Source of the DNA: a virus
Reading direction: 5' to 3' (one strand)
Virus record (IMG/VR): IMGVR_UViG_3300045996_002689
Span: 1 to 64,000 of that record
Length of the DNA: 64,000 nt
Below are positions 1 through 7,517 of the stretch, piece after piece. The notes below the pieces were generated by a model. That model saw nothing but the letters and a program-made list of their open reading frames with translations, had not been told where the DNA came from and searched no databases. Each line of letters begins with the position of its first letter. Position 1 is the first letter of the stretch. Position numbers and translations under genes: made by a program.

Positions 1-682
1 ACGGGTCGATCTTGGGCAAAGCTTCTGCGATCACTTGCATTTTATCTTCGCCCGTGCTACCATGCGCTTGTAACGCTCTATTGTTCTTATAAACGCCTCT
101 GTCATGGGTAGGTGGCTCTACTAAGGCGTTCGTGCGATTTCTGTGGCGTTGGTAAAGCGTCCACAGGTAATCCACCGACAACACACCGTTGTAGGTCATC
201 ACGCGGGCGTTGCAGTTGCCATAAAAGAACCTGGACGGGTCTGTGGCGACTGTATCCCCGCCCATGAGCGTGGTCACGAAGCGACAGGCGTTGCCGTAGG
301 CGAGCGGGTGAATGATCGGTCTGTCGAGCAGAAAGACCACCCGCGCCCGTGGCCTCTCGTCGGTGTGTGAAGGTGTAGTATGGATGATCGAACCGAAGTT
401 GATCACCAGGTCGTGATTGTCGAGATATTTGAGGGTCGATCTTTCATCTTCTGTGTCCATGTCCACGGCGATAAACTGGCTCTGTTTCCAGTTCTCTTGG
501 CAGCGTAGTGCCGGTTCGTGCCAGGATGTGTAGGCGTGTCCTTGACAAATTTGGTGCGCTAAGTCCAAGGTATCGACGGTGCAGTTCTCAAAACTATTGT
601 TAAAAGAGAACCAGCGTTTGTCGCCCTCCGCCAACTTAGCGTCGAGAACCATGCGGTTGATTGCAACGGCGCTCTGTGGCAT
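1..682 (-). CDS. Archaeo-eukaryotic-type primase (AEP), C-terminus cut by window edge
   Basis: Reading leftward from the ATG at 682 gives an open frame that runs off the window, so at least 227 residues are present. Three AEP primase signatures occur in order: an acidic pair in FIAVDMDTED (about residues 70-79), a catalytic His in HTTPSHTDE (about 101-109) followed by RARVVFLL, and DPSRFFYG (148-155). The last visible residues resemble the start of a PriCT helical domain. Such proteins make primers for phage replication in the cytoplasm. The ATG lies one base after the stop of the upstream gene, with GGAGGGAAGG before it, so the two are translated together. The family call is from recalled motifs; the missing C-terminus could carry a helicase domain. 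Confidence 0.8.
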   Translation of the reverse strand, partial: MPQSAVAINRMVLDAKLAEGDKRWFSFNNSFENCTVDTLDLAHQICQGHAYTSWHEPALRCQENWKQSQFIAVDMDTEDERSTLKYLDNHDLVINFGSIIHTTPSHTDERPRARVVFLLDRPIIHPLAYGNACRFVTTLMGGDTVATDPSRFFYGNCNARVMTYNGVLSVDYLWTLYQRHRNRTNALVEPPTHDRGVYKNNRALQAHGSTGEDKMQVIAEALPKIDP

Positions 683-683
683 C

Positions 684-1085
684 TCACCTTCCCTCCTTGA
701 GCCGTGCGCTCTTGATGGTGCCAGGGTCTACCGAAGAGGCTTGCCCGTAGTTCTCGACCGCCAGGTGAATGATGTAGGCGGCGGCTTGCGCACAGCGGCG
801 CGCCAGGGGTTGTCGATCTGGCCCAAGCTCATCGCTAAAACACTTGTATATCTCGTTGGCCTCCATGCCTAAGCTAATGGCCTGTTCGATACGGTCGATG
901 TAGTAGGGTTTCTTGGCCTGCAAATACTCGTAGGCATCGCGGTTGACCGCGTGGCGCAGGAGATGTCCTCCCGAATTTTCGTACATAAGCGAGGTGCCCC
1001 CCTCCTGGGGGTAATCCCAAAAAGAGCCGTTGACGAACTTACCGTAAAAAAACCTAGCGTTTCTTGGGCTTCTCCTTTCCGTCAT
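684..1085 (-). CDS. Hypothetical protein between RHH regulator and primase
   Basis: A 133-aa soluble protein rich in Ala, Tyr and charged residues, mostly helical, with two Cys that do not form a recognisable metal site. I do not recognise it. The start is uncertain: the ATG at 1085 overlaps the upstream RHH gene by 32 bases and has a poor ribosome site, while an in-frame ATG at 986 has AGGAGG 14 bases upstream and would give about 100 residues without overlap. The primase gene follows after one base, so a role linked to replication is plausible but is only inferred from position. Confidence 0.6.
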   Translation of the reverse strand: MTERRSPRNARFFYGKFVNGSFWDYPQEGGTSLMYENSGGHLLRHAVNRDAYEYLQAKKPYYIDRIEQAISLGMEANEIYKCFSDELGPDRQPLARRCAQAAAYIIHLAVENYGQASSVDPGTIKSARLKEGR

Positions 1086-1248
1086 CTTTGACGAACGCAC
1101 TCTCGTTGACCTTGGCGTTGGCGATCAGAACCCGAATCACCTTGCTGCGGCTAAAGCCCGTGGCCTTTTCAAGCGCCAGGAGCTTGGCGTGGGTTTCAGG
1201 CGTCAATAGGGCGCTGATCACCCACTGGTTTGCGTCATACTTTGACAT
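1054..1248 (-). CDS. Small ribbon-helix-helix (CopG/Arc-like) DNA-binding protein
   Basis: A 64-aa protein. Residues about 10-45 read as a beta strand (WVISALLTPE), then two helices separated by a GFSRSKV turn, the classical ribbon-helix-helix arrangement. The tail is Lys-rich. RHH dimers usually act as repressors of their own operon. It is the first gene of the leftward primase operon, with AGAGGACACCC before the ATG and a sigma-70-type promoter at 1308-1336. The hexamer cluster at 1450-1509 lies between it and the divergent gene, so it is a natural candidate to bind those sites; that link is inference. Confidence 0.75.
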   Translation of the reverse strand: MSKYDANQWVISALLTPETHAKLLALEKATGFSRSKVIRVLIANAKVNESAFVKDDGKEKPKKR

Positions 1249-1307
1249 GGGTGTCCTCTGGATGCTGTGTAGTGTTTACATAAAATGTGGCTAAATCAGC
1301 TACATGA

Positions 1308-1336
1308 AGTCTAACGCACTTTTTGTAAAATGTCAA
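1308..1336 (-). promoter_or_regulatory. Sigma-70-type promoter, leftward primase operon
   Basis: On the minus strand TTGACA (1336-1331) is followed after exactly 17 bases by TAGACT (1313-1308). It points at the RHH gene about 60 bases downstream. A TTTACATAA motif, shared with other intergenic regions, lies just downstream at 1275-1283. Confidence 0.6.
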
Positions 1337-1360
1337 GCACGAATTTTGAAGGAAAAATTT

Positions 1361-1443
1361 AATTTCAAAAAAAATTTGTGGGGACGCAGGCGAATTTGAA
1401 AACGCGTTTCAAAAAATTGGCTGGGGATCGCCCTTATAGGGGG
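1361..1443 (+). promoter_or_regulatory. Upstream conserved element, copy A
   Basis: About 83 bases that recur, diverged but collinear, at 7843-7926. Shared blocks are AATTTCAAAAAAA, AAACGCGT, CAAAAAAT, GGGATCG and CCTTATAGGGGG. Both copies lie in intergenic DNA. Copy A ends just before the CAGACC cluster and the gene starting at 1526. The conservation of an A-tract, an ACGCGT core and a TATAG box suggests a promoter or regulator site; the function is inference. Confidence 0.5.
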
Positions 1444-1449
1444 CACCGT

Positions 1450-1509
1450 CAGACCGGCAACGGTCTGGACACGGGCGGTTCCAGACCGAACCCAGACCAA
1501 ATTCAGACC
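1450..1509 (+). promoter_or_regulatory. CAGACC operator cluster
   Basis: CAGACC at 1450-1455, its complement GGTCTG at 1462-1467, then three direct CAGACC copies at 1482, 1493 and 1504 with an exact 11-base period, one helical turn. The same hexamer occurs at the promoters near 2224, 6020 and 8201. The three phased copies end 16 bases before the ATG at 1526, so a bound protein would block or control that gene. Confidence 0.6.
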
Positions 1510-1525
1510 GAAAGGCTACGCACAG

Positions 1526-2131
1526 ATGGAACGGGGAGCGGGCGCGCCTATCATTTTAGGCAATATATTTTTTACGGTGCTTGGTATTTTTGCGCTAAAA
1601 CTAGGCGGCTGGAACGGGGTGGCAATCATGGCGTTGGCTGCGCTGTACTTTCCTCTTAGCACCAGCGTGTTAATCTTGGCCGGATCGGGCGGACTCAGGG
1701 ATGTGTTATTGGCAATCACCGACAGGACATTTAGGGTTCTTGAGATTATGATCATAATTTCATGGCGCAAGTGGCAACACAACACCGGTTTAGCCATGCA
1801 CGGTGACGACCAAGAACTTATCGAGATAATCCCAAGTGAATACAAGAGCTTCGTACCGGCGCAAATTCCCACGCGCCAAAGTGTGAGACAACAGGCGCGT
1901 GGCTGGCTGATGGGCTTGTGCAACGAGCGCACAGGGGAGCTAGACCCCAACAAAGTACATGACACGGGCGACACGCGCAGCGCGGGCTGGCTCAAGATCA
2001 AAGCACCGACCGGAGATGTGCGCGATTATTTGCTCAAGCGCGATTTGCTTGTGCCGCGCGCCAATGGCTTTGCGGTGAATATCAACAAAGTGGGCAACAG
2101 TCGAGACATAGAACAAGTTTTTCAAGAGTGA
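1526..2131 (+). CDS. Membrane protein with cytoplasmic C-terminal domain
   Basis: A 201-aa protein with two hydrophobic segments (about residues 8-25 and 30-53) and a third amphipathic one (58-78), followed by about 120 hydrophilic residues. The C-terminal part (SAGWLKIKAPTGDVRDYLLK onward) is short and charged and could be a winged-helix-like domain, but no family is recognised. It is first in the rightward operon, directly under the CAGACC operator cluster, and is closed by a strong terminator at 2162, so it may be transcribed alone. A sensory or exclusion role at the membrane is speculative. Confidence 0.6.
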   Translation: MERGAGAPIILGNIFFTVLGIFALKLGGWNGVAIMALAALYFPLSTSVLILAGSGGLRDVLLAITDRTFRVLEIMIIISWRKWQHNTGLAMHGDDQELIEIIPSEYKSFVPAQIPTRQSVRQQARGWLMGLCNERTGELDPNKVHDTGDTRSAGWLKIKAPTGDVRDYLLKRDLLVPRANGFAVNINKVGNSRDIEQVFQE

Positions 2132-2161
2132 CGTAGTAGGTATATATATAAAGGTCAACTT

Positions 2162-2192
2162 GTACCAGTGTGGCACACTGGTACTTTTTTTA
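2162..2192 (+). terminator. Rho-independent terminator
   Basis: A perfect 10-bp stem GTACCAGTGT / ACACTGGTAC with a GGC loop, followed by TTTTTTTATTT. It isolates the membrane-protein gene from the clamp operon. Confidence 0.85.
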
Positions 2193-2223
2193 TTTGTAGC
2201 AACGCGCTATTGCGTAGAGAAAC

Positions 2224-2278
2224 GGTCTGATTATGGTCTTGGTTTTGTCCAGCATGCCCGCCCGACAGCCGCTATACT
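2224..2278 (+). promoter_or_regulatory. Promoter with phased GGTCTG operators, copy 1
   Basis: GGTCTG (2224), GGTCTT (2235) and TTGTCC (2245) are spaced 11 and 10 bases apart, then TATACT lies at 2273-2278. The block is repeated almost unchanged at 6020-6074 with identical spacing. There is no good -35 box 17 bases before TATACT, which suggests a promoter that needs an activator bound at the hexamers. It would drive the clamp gene at 2336. Confidence 0.6.
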
Positions 2279-2335
2279 GGGGGCATAGGCAGCAAACGCA
2301 GTCGAGGAACAACCACAATACAGGAGAACAGGGAC

Positions 2336-3019
2336 ATGGCAATTCAACTTACCACGGACGAAGCGAAGTTTTTGAGCGCGGCACTAGACGCCAAACACAC
2401 GTCGTTGCACTTGCGCTACTACCTGATGACCGACAAACAAAAACTTGTCACCACGGATGGCTTTCGCGCCCACGTAGTCGCCACAGAGGTACAATGCGAA
2501 CCAGGCTTTTATGTGCTTGACAAAGAGCGCACCCGCCTAAACCGCGTAGCAGATGACGATGTGGCGGACGCACGCAAAGAGTTTTACCTGATGAAAAACT
2601 TGGGGTTGGACAGGATTGTTCCCCAAAGCGTTATCGAGGCAAACCCATCTGTGATGTACTGTGTGCGCAACGGCGAATTTGATAACTTCTCTTGCAACTA
2701 CTTTCCGCGGCACAAGGGCAAAAGAAACACAAGCAGCCACATGACATTTCGCCGCGGCAAGATCATGGGACAGGAACGCGCCGTGTGCTTGGGCATCAAC
2801 GCCTATCCGGTTGTGTGGCAAGAGGATGGAACCGTGGCTTTTGATAATGGCTTGGGAACGATTGCGCTGGATTCAAACTTTATCCTAGATGCACTTTCCA
2901 CGCCAATGGTAAGACCGGTCATGCGCTGGACAACGCCCAGAAGCCCCGCCATCATTGGCGACATGGGCGAGGCGCACGCGATTGTTATGCCCATTTACCC
3001 GCGCTACATAGAGCGTTAA
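2336..3019 (+). CDS. DNA sliding-clamp-like protein (DnaN/gp45-like)
   Basis: A 227-aa protein with clamp-like features at both ends. LVTTDGFRAH (residues 37-46) matches the conserved T(T)DG-R turn of beta clamps. The C-terminus reads LDSNFILDAL (178-187), PRSPAIIG (201-208) and AIVMPIYPR (215-223), which is the pattern of the last DnaN domain. At 227 residues it is far shorter than a bacterial beta clamp (about 370) and matches the two-domain size of T4-type clamps, so it would close as a trimer rather than a dimer. It would tether the replicative polymerase to DNA. The ribosome site is AGGAGAACAGGGAC. The assignment rests on motif recall; the middle region is diverged. Confidence 0.7.
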   Translation: MAIQLTTDEAKFLSAALDAKHTSLHLRYYLMTDKQKLVTTDGFRAHVVATEVQCEPGFYVLDKERTRLNRVADDDVADARKEFYLMKNLGLDRIVPQSVIEANPSVMYCVRNGEFDNFSCNYFPRHKGKRNTSSHMTFRRGKIMGQERAVCLGINAYPVVWQEDGTVAFDNGLGTIALDSNFILDALSTPMVRPVMRWTTPRSPAIIGDMGEAHAIVMPIYPRYIER

Positions 3020-3085
3020 GTTACCAGGTGAACAGGACGGGGCAGGGGTAAAACCTTGCCCCGATAACCACAGGGGGACAGGGGC

Positions 3086-3445
3086 ATGACAACGGCGACC
3101 GAAAACAGGTTCAAGCAACTTATCGAACGCGGCTTTTTGCCAGGGTACACAGTCAAGCGCAGCACGTCGCTTGTGCCCCTACAGGAGCGCGCCGACGCAA
3201 ACGTTCCCGTGGATGTGTTGATGCAAGGCGGCTGGCTGGATGTAGCAAAGGCACTTGCGCGCCAGGTAGAACTAGGGGAGCTAAAGATTGCTTTTGCGGT
3301 ACTGGACAAACGCGGCCTATGGGATTCTCGCGGCAAGTTCAAGCAGGTCAATAGCCCGTGGGATTGCTTTGAGTACGCCATTTACTTGCGGGTTGGCTAC
3401 CGCATTGACGGTATCGGGGTATCTATGTACGAAAGGGATTACTAG
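3086..3445 (+). CDS. Hypothetical protein
   Basis: A 119-aa soluble protein, alpha/beta by appearance, with GGWLDVAKALARQVELGELK (about 48-67) as its clearest helical segment and an aromatic C-terminus. No family is recognised. It follows the clamp gene by 66 bases, has ACAGGGGGACAGGGGC before its ATG, and is joined without a gap to a 33-aa membrane peptide, so it belongs to the same early operon. Confidence 0.6.
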   Translation: MTTATENRFKQLIERGFLPGYTVKRSTSLVPLQERADANVPVDVLMQGGWLDVAKALARQVELGELKIAFAVLDKRGLWDSRGKFKQVNSPWDCFEYAIYLRVGYRIDGIGVSMYERDY

Positions 3446-3547
3446 ATGAAGGCAATTTTTCTGTTGATTGTGATGTGGGTATCGCCCGTGTTGTTCTGGA
3501 TATTGTTTTTTCAGCTAGTTGTCAAACCAGGTTTATCAGGTCAGTAA
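3446..3547 (+). CDS. 33-aa single-span membrane peptide
   Basis: The ATG follows the TAG of the previous gene with no gap. The 33 residues are one long hydrophobic helix (about 3-26) with a short Lys-Pro-Gly tail. Small single-span peptides of this kind in phages act as holin-like proteins or inhibitors of host membrane enzymes, but nothing here points to one role. Translational coupling is the main support for it being real. Confidence 0.5.
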   Translation: MKAIFLLIVMWVSPVLFWILFFQLVVKPGLSGQ

Positions 3548-3578
3548 ATTTAGCAGGACAAAGACAAGGACTAGGAAC

Positions 3579-4268
3579 ATGAAACCAAGATTCAAGTTTG
3601 GCTACAGCGTGAGCTACACGCTCGCGCCAGCGATCAGCTACGCCATGCGCGCCGACTTCACATTTAGGATCGGTGTAGTTGACGAGTACGCCCAGGACAC
3701 TGGCAGGGGCTACACGCAGCAATGGCAGGAGTTTGACCCGCGCGCCGAGGTCACGTTTGTGAGTTTTGCCGAGACGCCAGAGGAAGCCATTTCTCGCTAC
3801 ACAGACACCTATTGTTTGCACCCGTCTGTTCTGCCCATACGCTTTAACCCGATTTTTGCCGCAGGTTACAACCAGGGCATCCAGGCCAGGATAGGCGACC
3901 TTATCTTTACCGAGACAAGCGCAGGCTCCTTGATGATGGGGACTTGCTACCGGTGGTATCAGACACCCGCTATCTTGGAGTTTCTGGGGAAATGTTTTGA
4001 TTACCCCGACGACAACATGAGTTTTGCGGCATCTAAGAAGTTCGACGCGGTGCGCGACCAGTGGGACAGGATGGACGCAATGGCAAGGTTCTGGTACTGC
4101 CTACACATGCGCGGGGCGCGTTTGGGCGTGGTCAACCCGCAAACGGGCGCATGGGAGCAAGTTCCCGCCAAAGAGCAGATAGACGCTGATCGGTTGTCGC
4201 TCATGCTCATAGACACCAAGCTCAAGTGCGACACGCTCAAGGCGCAGGTCGAGCCTGCAAAAGTTTAG
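3579..4268 (+). CDS. Hypothetical phage protein
   Basis: A 229-aa protein starting at the ATG preceded by GGACTAGGAAC, the ribosome-site signature of this phage. A longer in-frame start at 3519 lacks such a site and is not used. The sequence is rich in Tyr, Phe and Arg with no membrane segment. A helical C-terminus (about 185-225) holds Leu/Lys repeats. The family is not recognised. It sits in a run of collinear small genes after the clamp, so a replication or host-takeover role is possible but unproven. Confidence 0.6.
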   Translation: MKPRFKFGYSVSYTLAPAISYAMRADFTFRIGVVDEYAQDTGRGYTQQWQEFDPRAEVTFVSFAETPEEAISRYTDTYCLHPSVLPIRFNPIFAAGYNQGIQARIGDLIFTETSAGSLMMGTCYRWYQTPAILEFLGKCFDYPDDNMSFAASKKFDAVRDQWDRMDAMARFWYCLHMRGARLGVVNPQTGAWEQVPAKEQIDADRLSLMLIDTKLKCDTLKAQVEPAKV

Positions 4269-4280
4269 GGGGATAAACTC

Positions 4281-4928
4281 ATGGACAGAAAAATGGGTGG
4301 CGTGAGTGCATTTAACTTGTTGCTTGGCTTTCCCCCGCCAACGCCGAAAGTAGAAGCAGAAGCGGAGCCGGAAGAATCACTCCTGCTGCCCATTGTCGAC
4401 GAGGTAGACATCCAGGGCAACCGTATCTGGCGCGTGTCTCTAGGGGACATTGACTTTGACATAAGTTTTTGGCGGGTGACAGAGCGACCAGGCTTGCCGC
4501 CCTTGCCCAATTGTTACGCGGCGCGTGTGTGGGTGGCTACGCCAGAGTACAGGACGCTCAAGCCCTTGATCATGTACCACTCGCTTCTTGATCGCAGGCA
4601 GGTGACGCGCACAAGTGTTCTTGTCGAAATGATTTTTCAGGCAAACTTTAGCGTGAACTTTCGCCCCTTTGCGCAGAGCGTATCTTCTTTGGGCTTGTAC
4701 TGCGTAGGCATTACCGAGGCAAACCAGTATGCCTATGGCTGGATCAACCAAGCCGTTGGCGCGGCAAAGTTTTTGAATGAGGCGGGGATCGACAAGGGGA
4801 AAATCCAATACCTGTGGGCATGTGCCCTAGACGCACACGGGCCTATAGTAACGAACGTTACGGGCGACTTGAGAGTAAAACTACGAAAAGCACAGGAGAT
4901 GGCAGATGGCAAAGCGCAAGGTAATTGA
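4281..4928 (+). CDS. Hypothetical protein with acidic N-terminal linker
   Basis: A 215-aa protein. After a short N-terminal helix comes a Pro- and Glu-rich linker (about 18-33), then a mixed domain with many aromatic residues (about 40-170). GGGGG before the ATG supports the start. The last 23 bases overlap the zinc-protein gene that follows, so the two are coupled. I do not recognise the family. Confidence 0.6.
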   Translation: MDRKMGGVSAFNLLLGFPPPTPKVEAEAEPEESLLLPIVDEVDIQGNRIWRVSLGDIDFDISFWRVTERPGLPPLPNCYAARVWVATPEYRTLKPLIMYHSLLDRRQVTRTSVLVEMIFQANFSVNFRPFAQSVSSLGLYCVGITEANQYAYGWINQAVGAAKFLNEAGIDKGKIQYLWACALDAHGPIVTNVTGDLRVKLRKAQEMADGKAQGN

Positions 4929-5373
4929 CAGGGAAGCGACGACAATGGAATTGCCTGTAACCAGCAATATCTGTGTGGACTGCAAGCGCGAAATCGCAGT
5001 CACAGATGGGCAAGGAGGTACAGGCTACGGGGTCAGTGAACAGGGGGACAGAGTGTGTTACTCCTGTTGTGGTTATCGCGATAAAGGCGACATGATCCTG
5101 GAGGGAAAAGCTGTGCTTTTTTGGCACGCAGGCGAGCTAACCAATTGGCCTGGCACGTTGCGATTTGGCAGGGTAACGACAAGGGTGGCGCGGGCTGGCT
5201 TCACCGGACGCAGGCTATACCTGACTTTTATCGGGCCAGATGGCTACGTGTGGATCGGCAACCGTAACGCAGACGGGTGGGACGAAATTGTGCGCGTCAA
5301 GCGTTCCAGCAGAAAATCCCTCCTGACGCTAGGCTTGCACCAGACAAGGGGGCAGGTAACGCTTGCGGGATGA
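4906..5373 (+). CDS. Zinc-ribbon hypothetical protein
   Basis: A 155-aa protein with CVDCKRE (about 23-29) and CYSCCGYRD (about 51-59), two CxxC knuckles that can bind one zinc ion. The stretch between them carries the polar turn AVTDGQGGTGYG, and a beta-rich C-terminal half follows. Proteins with this zinc knuckle recur in phage early regions, usually without known function. It overlaps the preceding gene by 23 bases, with AGGAG upstream of the ATG. Confidence 0.65.
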   Translation: MAKRKVIDREATTMELPVTSNICVDCKREIAVTDGQGGTGYGVSEQGDRVCYSCCGYRDKGDMILEGKAVLFWHAGELTNWPGTLRFGRVTTRVARAGFTGRRLYLTFIGPDGYVWIGNRNADGWDEIVRVKRSSRKSLLTLGLHQTRGQVTLAG

Positions 5374-5394
5374 GTTATCTCGCGGTAGACTTTG

Positions 5395-5420
5395 GGGGAC
5401 TGGCAAGTGGGCCAGTCCCC
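5395..5420 (+). terminator. Stem-loop, weak terminator or processing site
   Basis: A perfect 10-bp stem GGGGACTGGC / GCCAGTCCCC with a 6-base loop lies in the gap between two collinear genes. It is followed by TCTTACATTT rather than a solid T run, so it may only attenuate transcription or protect mRNA ends. Confidence 0.5.
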
Positions 5421-5444
5421 TCTTACATTTATGGAGATAAGACC

Positions 5445-5750
5445 ATGCCCAACGAAGGCGAAGAAGTGCAACCCAAATTTCACGTCTGGAATTTTAGGCT
5501 GACGCGTACCAGCATCCCGCAGCAATTTGAGTTTGGCAATGCCTTGACCAAACGCGAGGCGGGGGATCGCATTGCCAAACAACTTGGCATGAAAGAGCTA
5601 CCCTATGGCGCGGTGCTTTCGCAGCGCGAGCTAGAGCGGCTGGAGCCACTTGAAGCGCAGCCAGAGCAAGAAACCGAGCCGGAAGAAAAACCCCAAACAC
5701 GCACAGCGGAGAAACCCAATGAACGAGACGGCAAAGGACGCGCACGCTAG
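5445..5750 (+). CDS. Hypothetical acidic-tailed protein
   Basis: A 101-aa protein from the ATG that has GGAGATAAG before it; the longer frame from 5277 runs through the hairpin at 5395 and is not used. An alpha/beta N-terminal part is followed by a Glu/Pro/Gln-rich tail (about 65-95) that looks disordered. The last 32 bases overlap the next gene. Family not recognised. Confidence 0.55.
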   Translation: MPNEGEEVQPKFHVWNFRLTRTSIPQQFEFGNALTKREAGDRIAKQLGMKELPYGAVLSQRELERLEPLEAQPEQETEPEEKPQTRTAEKPNERDGKGRAR

Positions 5751-6018
5751 TCCAGCCAGGATAAAAATTGTAAGCCTGAGATATTTTGGCTACGGCTATA
5801 AGTTTACCGTACAAACTTTTTACCCAAACGGGGCTGTCCACCGGAGCCTTGCTTGCGCTACCTACGGCAACGGCATGGGGTTGATTGTGGCCGGTCAACC
5901 GGTCAACTTGGGGCTAAACTGGCGCGGTATGACTTTGGAGGAAGCGCAAGCCAAGCTAGAAGCCCTTTTTGCCGACAATCCCAGGTGGCTTGTCACGGGC
6001 AACCAACGCGTAGGGTAA
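5719..6018 (+). CDS. Hypothetical protein
   Basis: A 99-aa protein starting inside the previous gene, with GCGGAGAAACCC as ribosome site. A beta-rich N-terminal half (KIVSLRYFGYGYKFTVQTFY) is followed by a helix with EEAQAKLEALFADN. It resembles small single-domain phage proteins of unknown role. It is the last gene before the second GGTCTG promoter, so the operon may end here. Confidence 0.55.
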   Translation: MNETAKDAHASPARIKIVSLRYFGYGYKFTVQTFYPNGAVHRSLACATYGNGMGLIVAGQPVNLGLNWRGMTLEEAQAKLEALFADNPRWLVTGNQRVG

Positions 6019-6019
6019 C

Positions 6020-6074
6020 GGTCTGAGTATGGTCTTAGACTTGTCCAGCAACCGCCCCCAAACCCCGCTATACT
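6020..6074 (+). promoter_or_regulatory. Promoter with phased GGTCTG operators, copy 2
   Basis: GGTCTG (6020), GGTCTT (6031), TTGTCC (6041) and TATACT (6069-6074) repeat the arrangement at 2224-2278 with the same spacings. About 59 bases separate TATACT from the ATG at 6133. The two promoters probably answer to one regulator, so the operons at 2336 and 6133 would be co-induced. Confidence 0.6.
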
Positions 6075-6132
6075 AGGGGCAAGCGCAGATGTGAGAGCGC
6101 AGGACAACACACAACACAGGAGAACTAGGGAA

Positions 6133-6612
6133 ATGTACGAACACTTGCGTATCATGGCGGGGGAGCGCAAAATCAGCCAGGTGCTTTTTGCGTGTGGCGA
6201 CAAGCAACCGGAGTATGCGCTGTTGGCTTTTTCGTTTGGCGACAACGAAATCACCTGTGTGGAAAAACTAGAAACCTACACACAGGCGGGCGCGCTGGGC
6301 GTGGCGGAACGCGCCGCAGGACTTAGCACTTATCACGACAAGCCCATCACGGCGATTGCCATTGCTGCGCCAATGGGCCAGGATAGCCCTACCTGGGCCT
6401 GCTATGCCACCGATCATCATATGCAGGTGGACTTGAGCTACCTTGCGCCTTTTGACCACGAAGGCACGACGGACTTTGGGCGTACTCCTGTTGTCGAAAC
6501 GCATCCGGTTTTTAATGCGCTGGCGATGGTCTTGACTGATTGCTGGAGCTTTTTGCAGGACGAAGGCAAGTGCGAATTGCATGTACCCGCAGAAATGGAG
6601 TTATCGCAATAA
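6133..6612 (+). CDS. Hypothetical protein
   Basis: A 159-aa protein; the ATG is preceded by CAGGAGAACTAGGGAA. An alpha/beta pattern with DKPITAIAIAAPMG (about 69-82) and a His-containing loop (TDHHMQVDLSYL) is visible. No catalytic motif is certain and no family is recognised. Its stop overlaps the next start (TAATG), so translation is coupled. It is the first gene under the second GGTCTG promoter. Confidence 0.6.
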   Translation: MYEHLRIMAGERKISQVLFACGDKQPEYALLAFSFGDNEITCVEKLETYTQAGALGVAERAAGLSTYHDKPITAIAIAAPMGQDSPTWACYATDHHMQVDLSYLAPFDHEGTTDFGRTPVVETHPVFNALAMVLTDCWSFLQDEGKCELHVPAEMELSQ

Positions 6613-6842
6613 TGGCAATGTACTTGTCTTTGCGCTGTAACCAGGGGGAATCTGCTTTGGCTCGCATCGAGCGAGCCAAGCTGCCATCACAGGAACCCGC
6701 GCCGTTGCCTGCCGATGCCTACAAAGGGCCAATCCAACGCGATAGATTTGGCTGGCAACCCGCTCCAGGAAATGTAAATATCTTGGGCGACGTGACTGAG
6801 TTTAGCGGGAAAATCTCATACTACATCTGCCAACGAAAGTGA
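6612..6842 (+). CDS. Small hypothetical protein
   Basis: A 76-aa protein whose ATG overlaps the stop of the previous gene. It is basic, Pro-containing and has no membrane segment or known motif. Translational coupling and collinearity support it. Confidence 0.5.
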   Translation: MAMYLSLRCNQGESALARIERAKLPSQEPAPLPADAYKGPIQRDRFGWQPAPGNVNILGDVTEFSGKISYYICQRK

Positions 6843-6857
6843 GAACTAGGGGACACC

Positions 6858-7166
6858 ATGAACCAGAACGAAGCGGACTACCTGTTGGGGTGGAACGACG
6901 CCCATGGTGAACTTTTCGCCAGGTCGCAGTTTTTGCTGAACGATAACTATATGCAGGGCTACAACGACGGCTGCGATGAGTTGATCTACCAAGCGGGGTG
7001 GGACGCGGGCTATTGCGGCGAGGATGCCGACGAGTCATGTGTTTATCTGGACAAGTACATGCAGGGATACCAGGACGGGCGTGCCGAGAACCAGCGCGAA
7101 GAACAACAACACCTTAAGAAACTGGGGAGGATCACGGGCCATGCCAAAACCAGCCTACTATATTGA
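6858..7166 (+). CDS. Small acidic repeat protein
   Basis: A 102-aa protein with related segments: YLLGWNDA, YMQGYNDGCDE, YQAGWDAGY and YMQGYQDGRAE, a recurring Y-x-x-G-(Y/W)-x-(D/A)-G pattern about every 12 to 36 residues. Such Gly/Asp/Tyr repeats suggest a small helical repeat fold. The ATG follows GAACTAGGGGACACC. The last 26 bases overlap the next gene. The function is unknown. Confidence 0.55.
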   Translation: MNQNEADYLLGWNDAHGELFARSQFLLNDNYMQGYNDGCDELIYQAGWDAGYCGEDADESCVYLDKYMQGYQDGRAENQREEQQHLKKLGRITGHAKTSLLY

Positions 7167-7473
7167 GGTTGACACCTACTGGCAAGATAGCCCTAGCTTT
7201 TTTGTGGGGCCATTTGCCAGCCGCCAGGAAGCAACCAACTGGCACGCAAGCGCACCCGAAGGCGCAAACCTGTGGTTGTCGAGTAGCATATGCGGGGGCG
7301 ACATCAGGAGCGCATGGCGCGTCTATGCAAACGCCTTGAGCCAAACCGAGGCGCGCAAGCGTGGCCTAAAAGATGACTATGGGCATGGCTACAACATCCT
7401 GCCTGCCCACACAGAGCCAACCGCCGCCGCCTTGTCGGTCGCCAAGATGGAGCTATACGAGATATTAGGGTAG
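7141..7473 (+). CDS. Hypothetical protein
   Basis: A 110-aa protein from the ATG after GGGAGGATCACGGGCC; a longer frame from 7024 merely shadows the previous gene. The start (YYIEVDTYWQDSPSFFVGPF) looks like a beta hairpin domain, with a helical end. It closes the second early operon, being followed at once by a strong terminator. Confidence 0.55.
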   Translation: MPKPAYYIEVDTYWQDSPSFFVGPFASRQEATNWHASAPEGANLWLSSSICGGDIRSAWRVYANALSQTEARKRGLKDDYGHGYNILPAHTEPTAAALSVAKMELYEILG

Positions 7474-7481
7474 GACGTGCC

Positions 7482-7517
7482 GCCCCTCTTGGGTAAATCT
7501 CAAGAGGGGCATGTTTT
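7482..7517 (+). terminator. Rho-independent terminator
   Basis: A perfect 10-bp stem GCCCCTCTTG / CAAGAGGGGC with a 9-base loop, followed by ATGTTTTATA. The same CAAGAGGGG arm recurs in the inverted repeat at 13188-13232. Confidence 0.8.

Noticed and set aside
2245-2250. TTGTCC as the -35 box of the 2224 and 6020 promoters
   Set aside because: The spacer to TATACT would be 22 bases, too long for sigma-70; it fits better as a third phased operator half-site.
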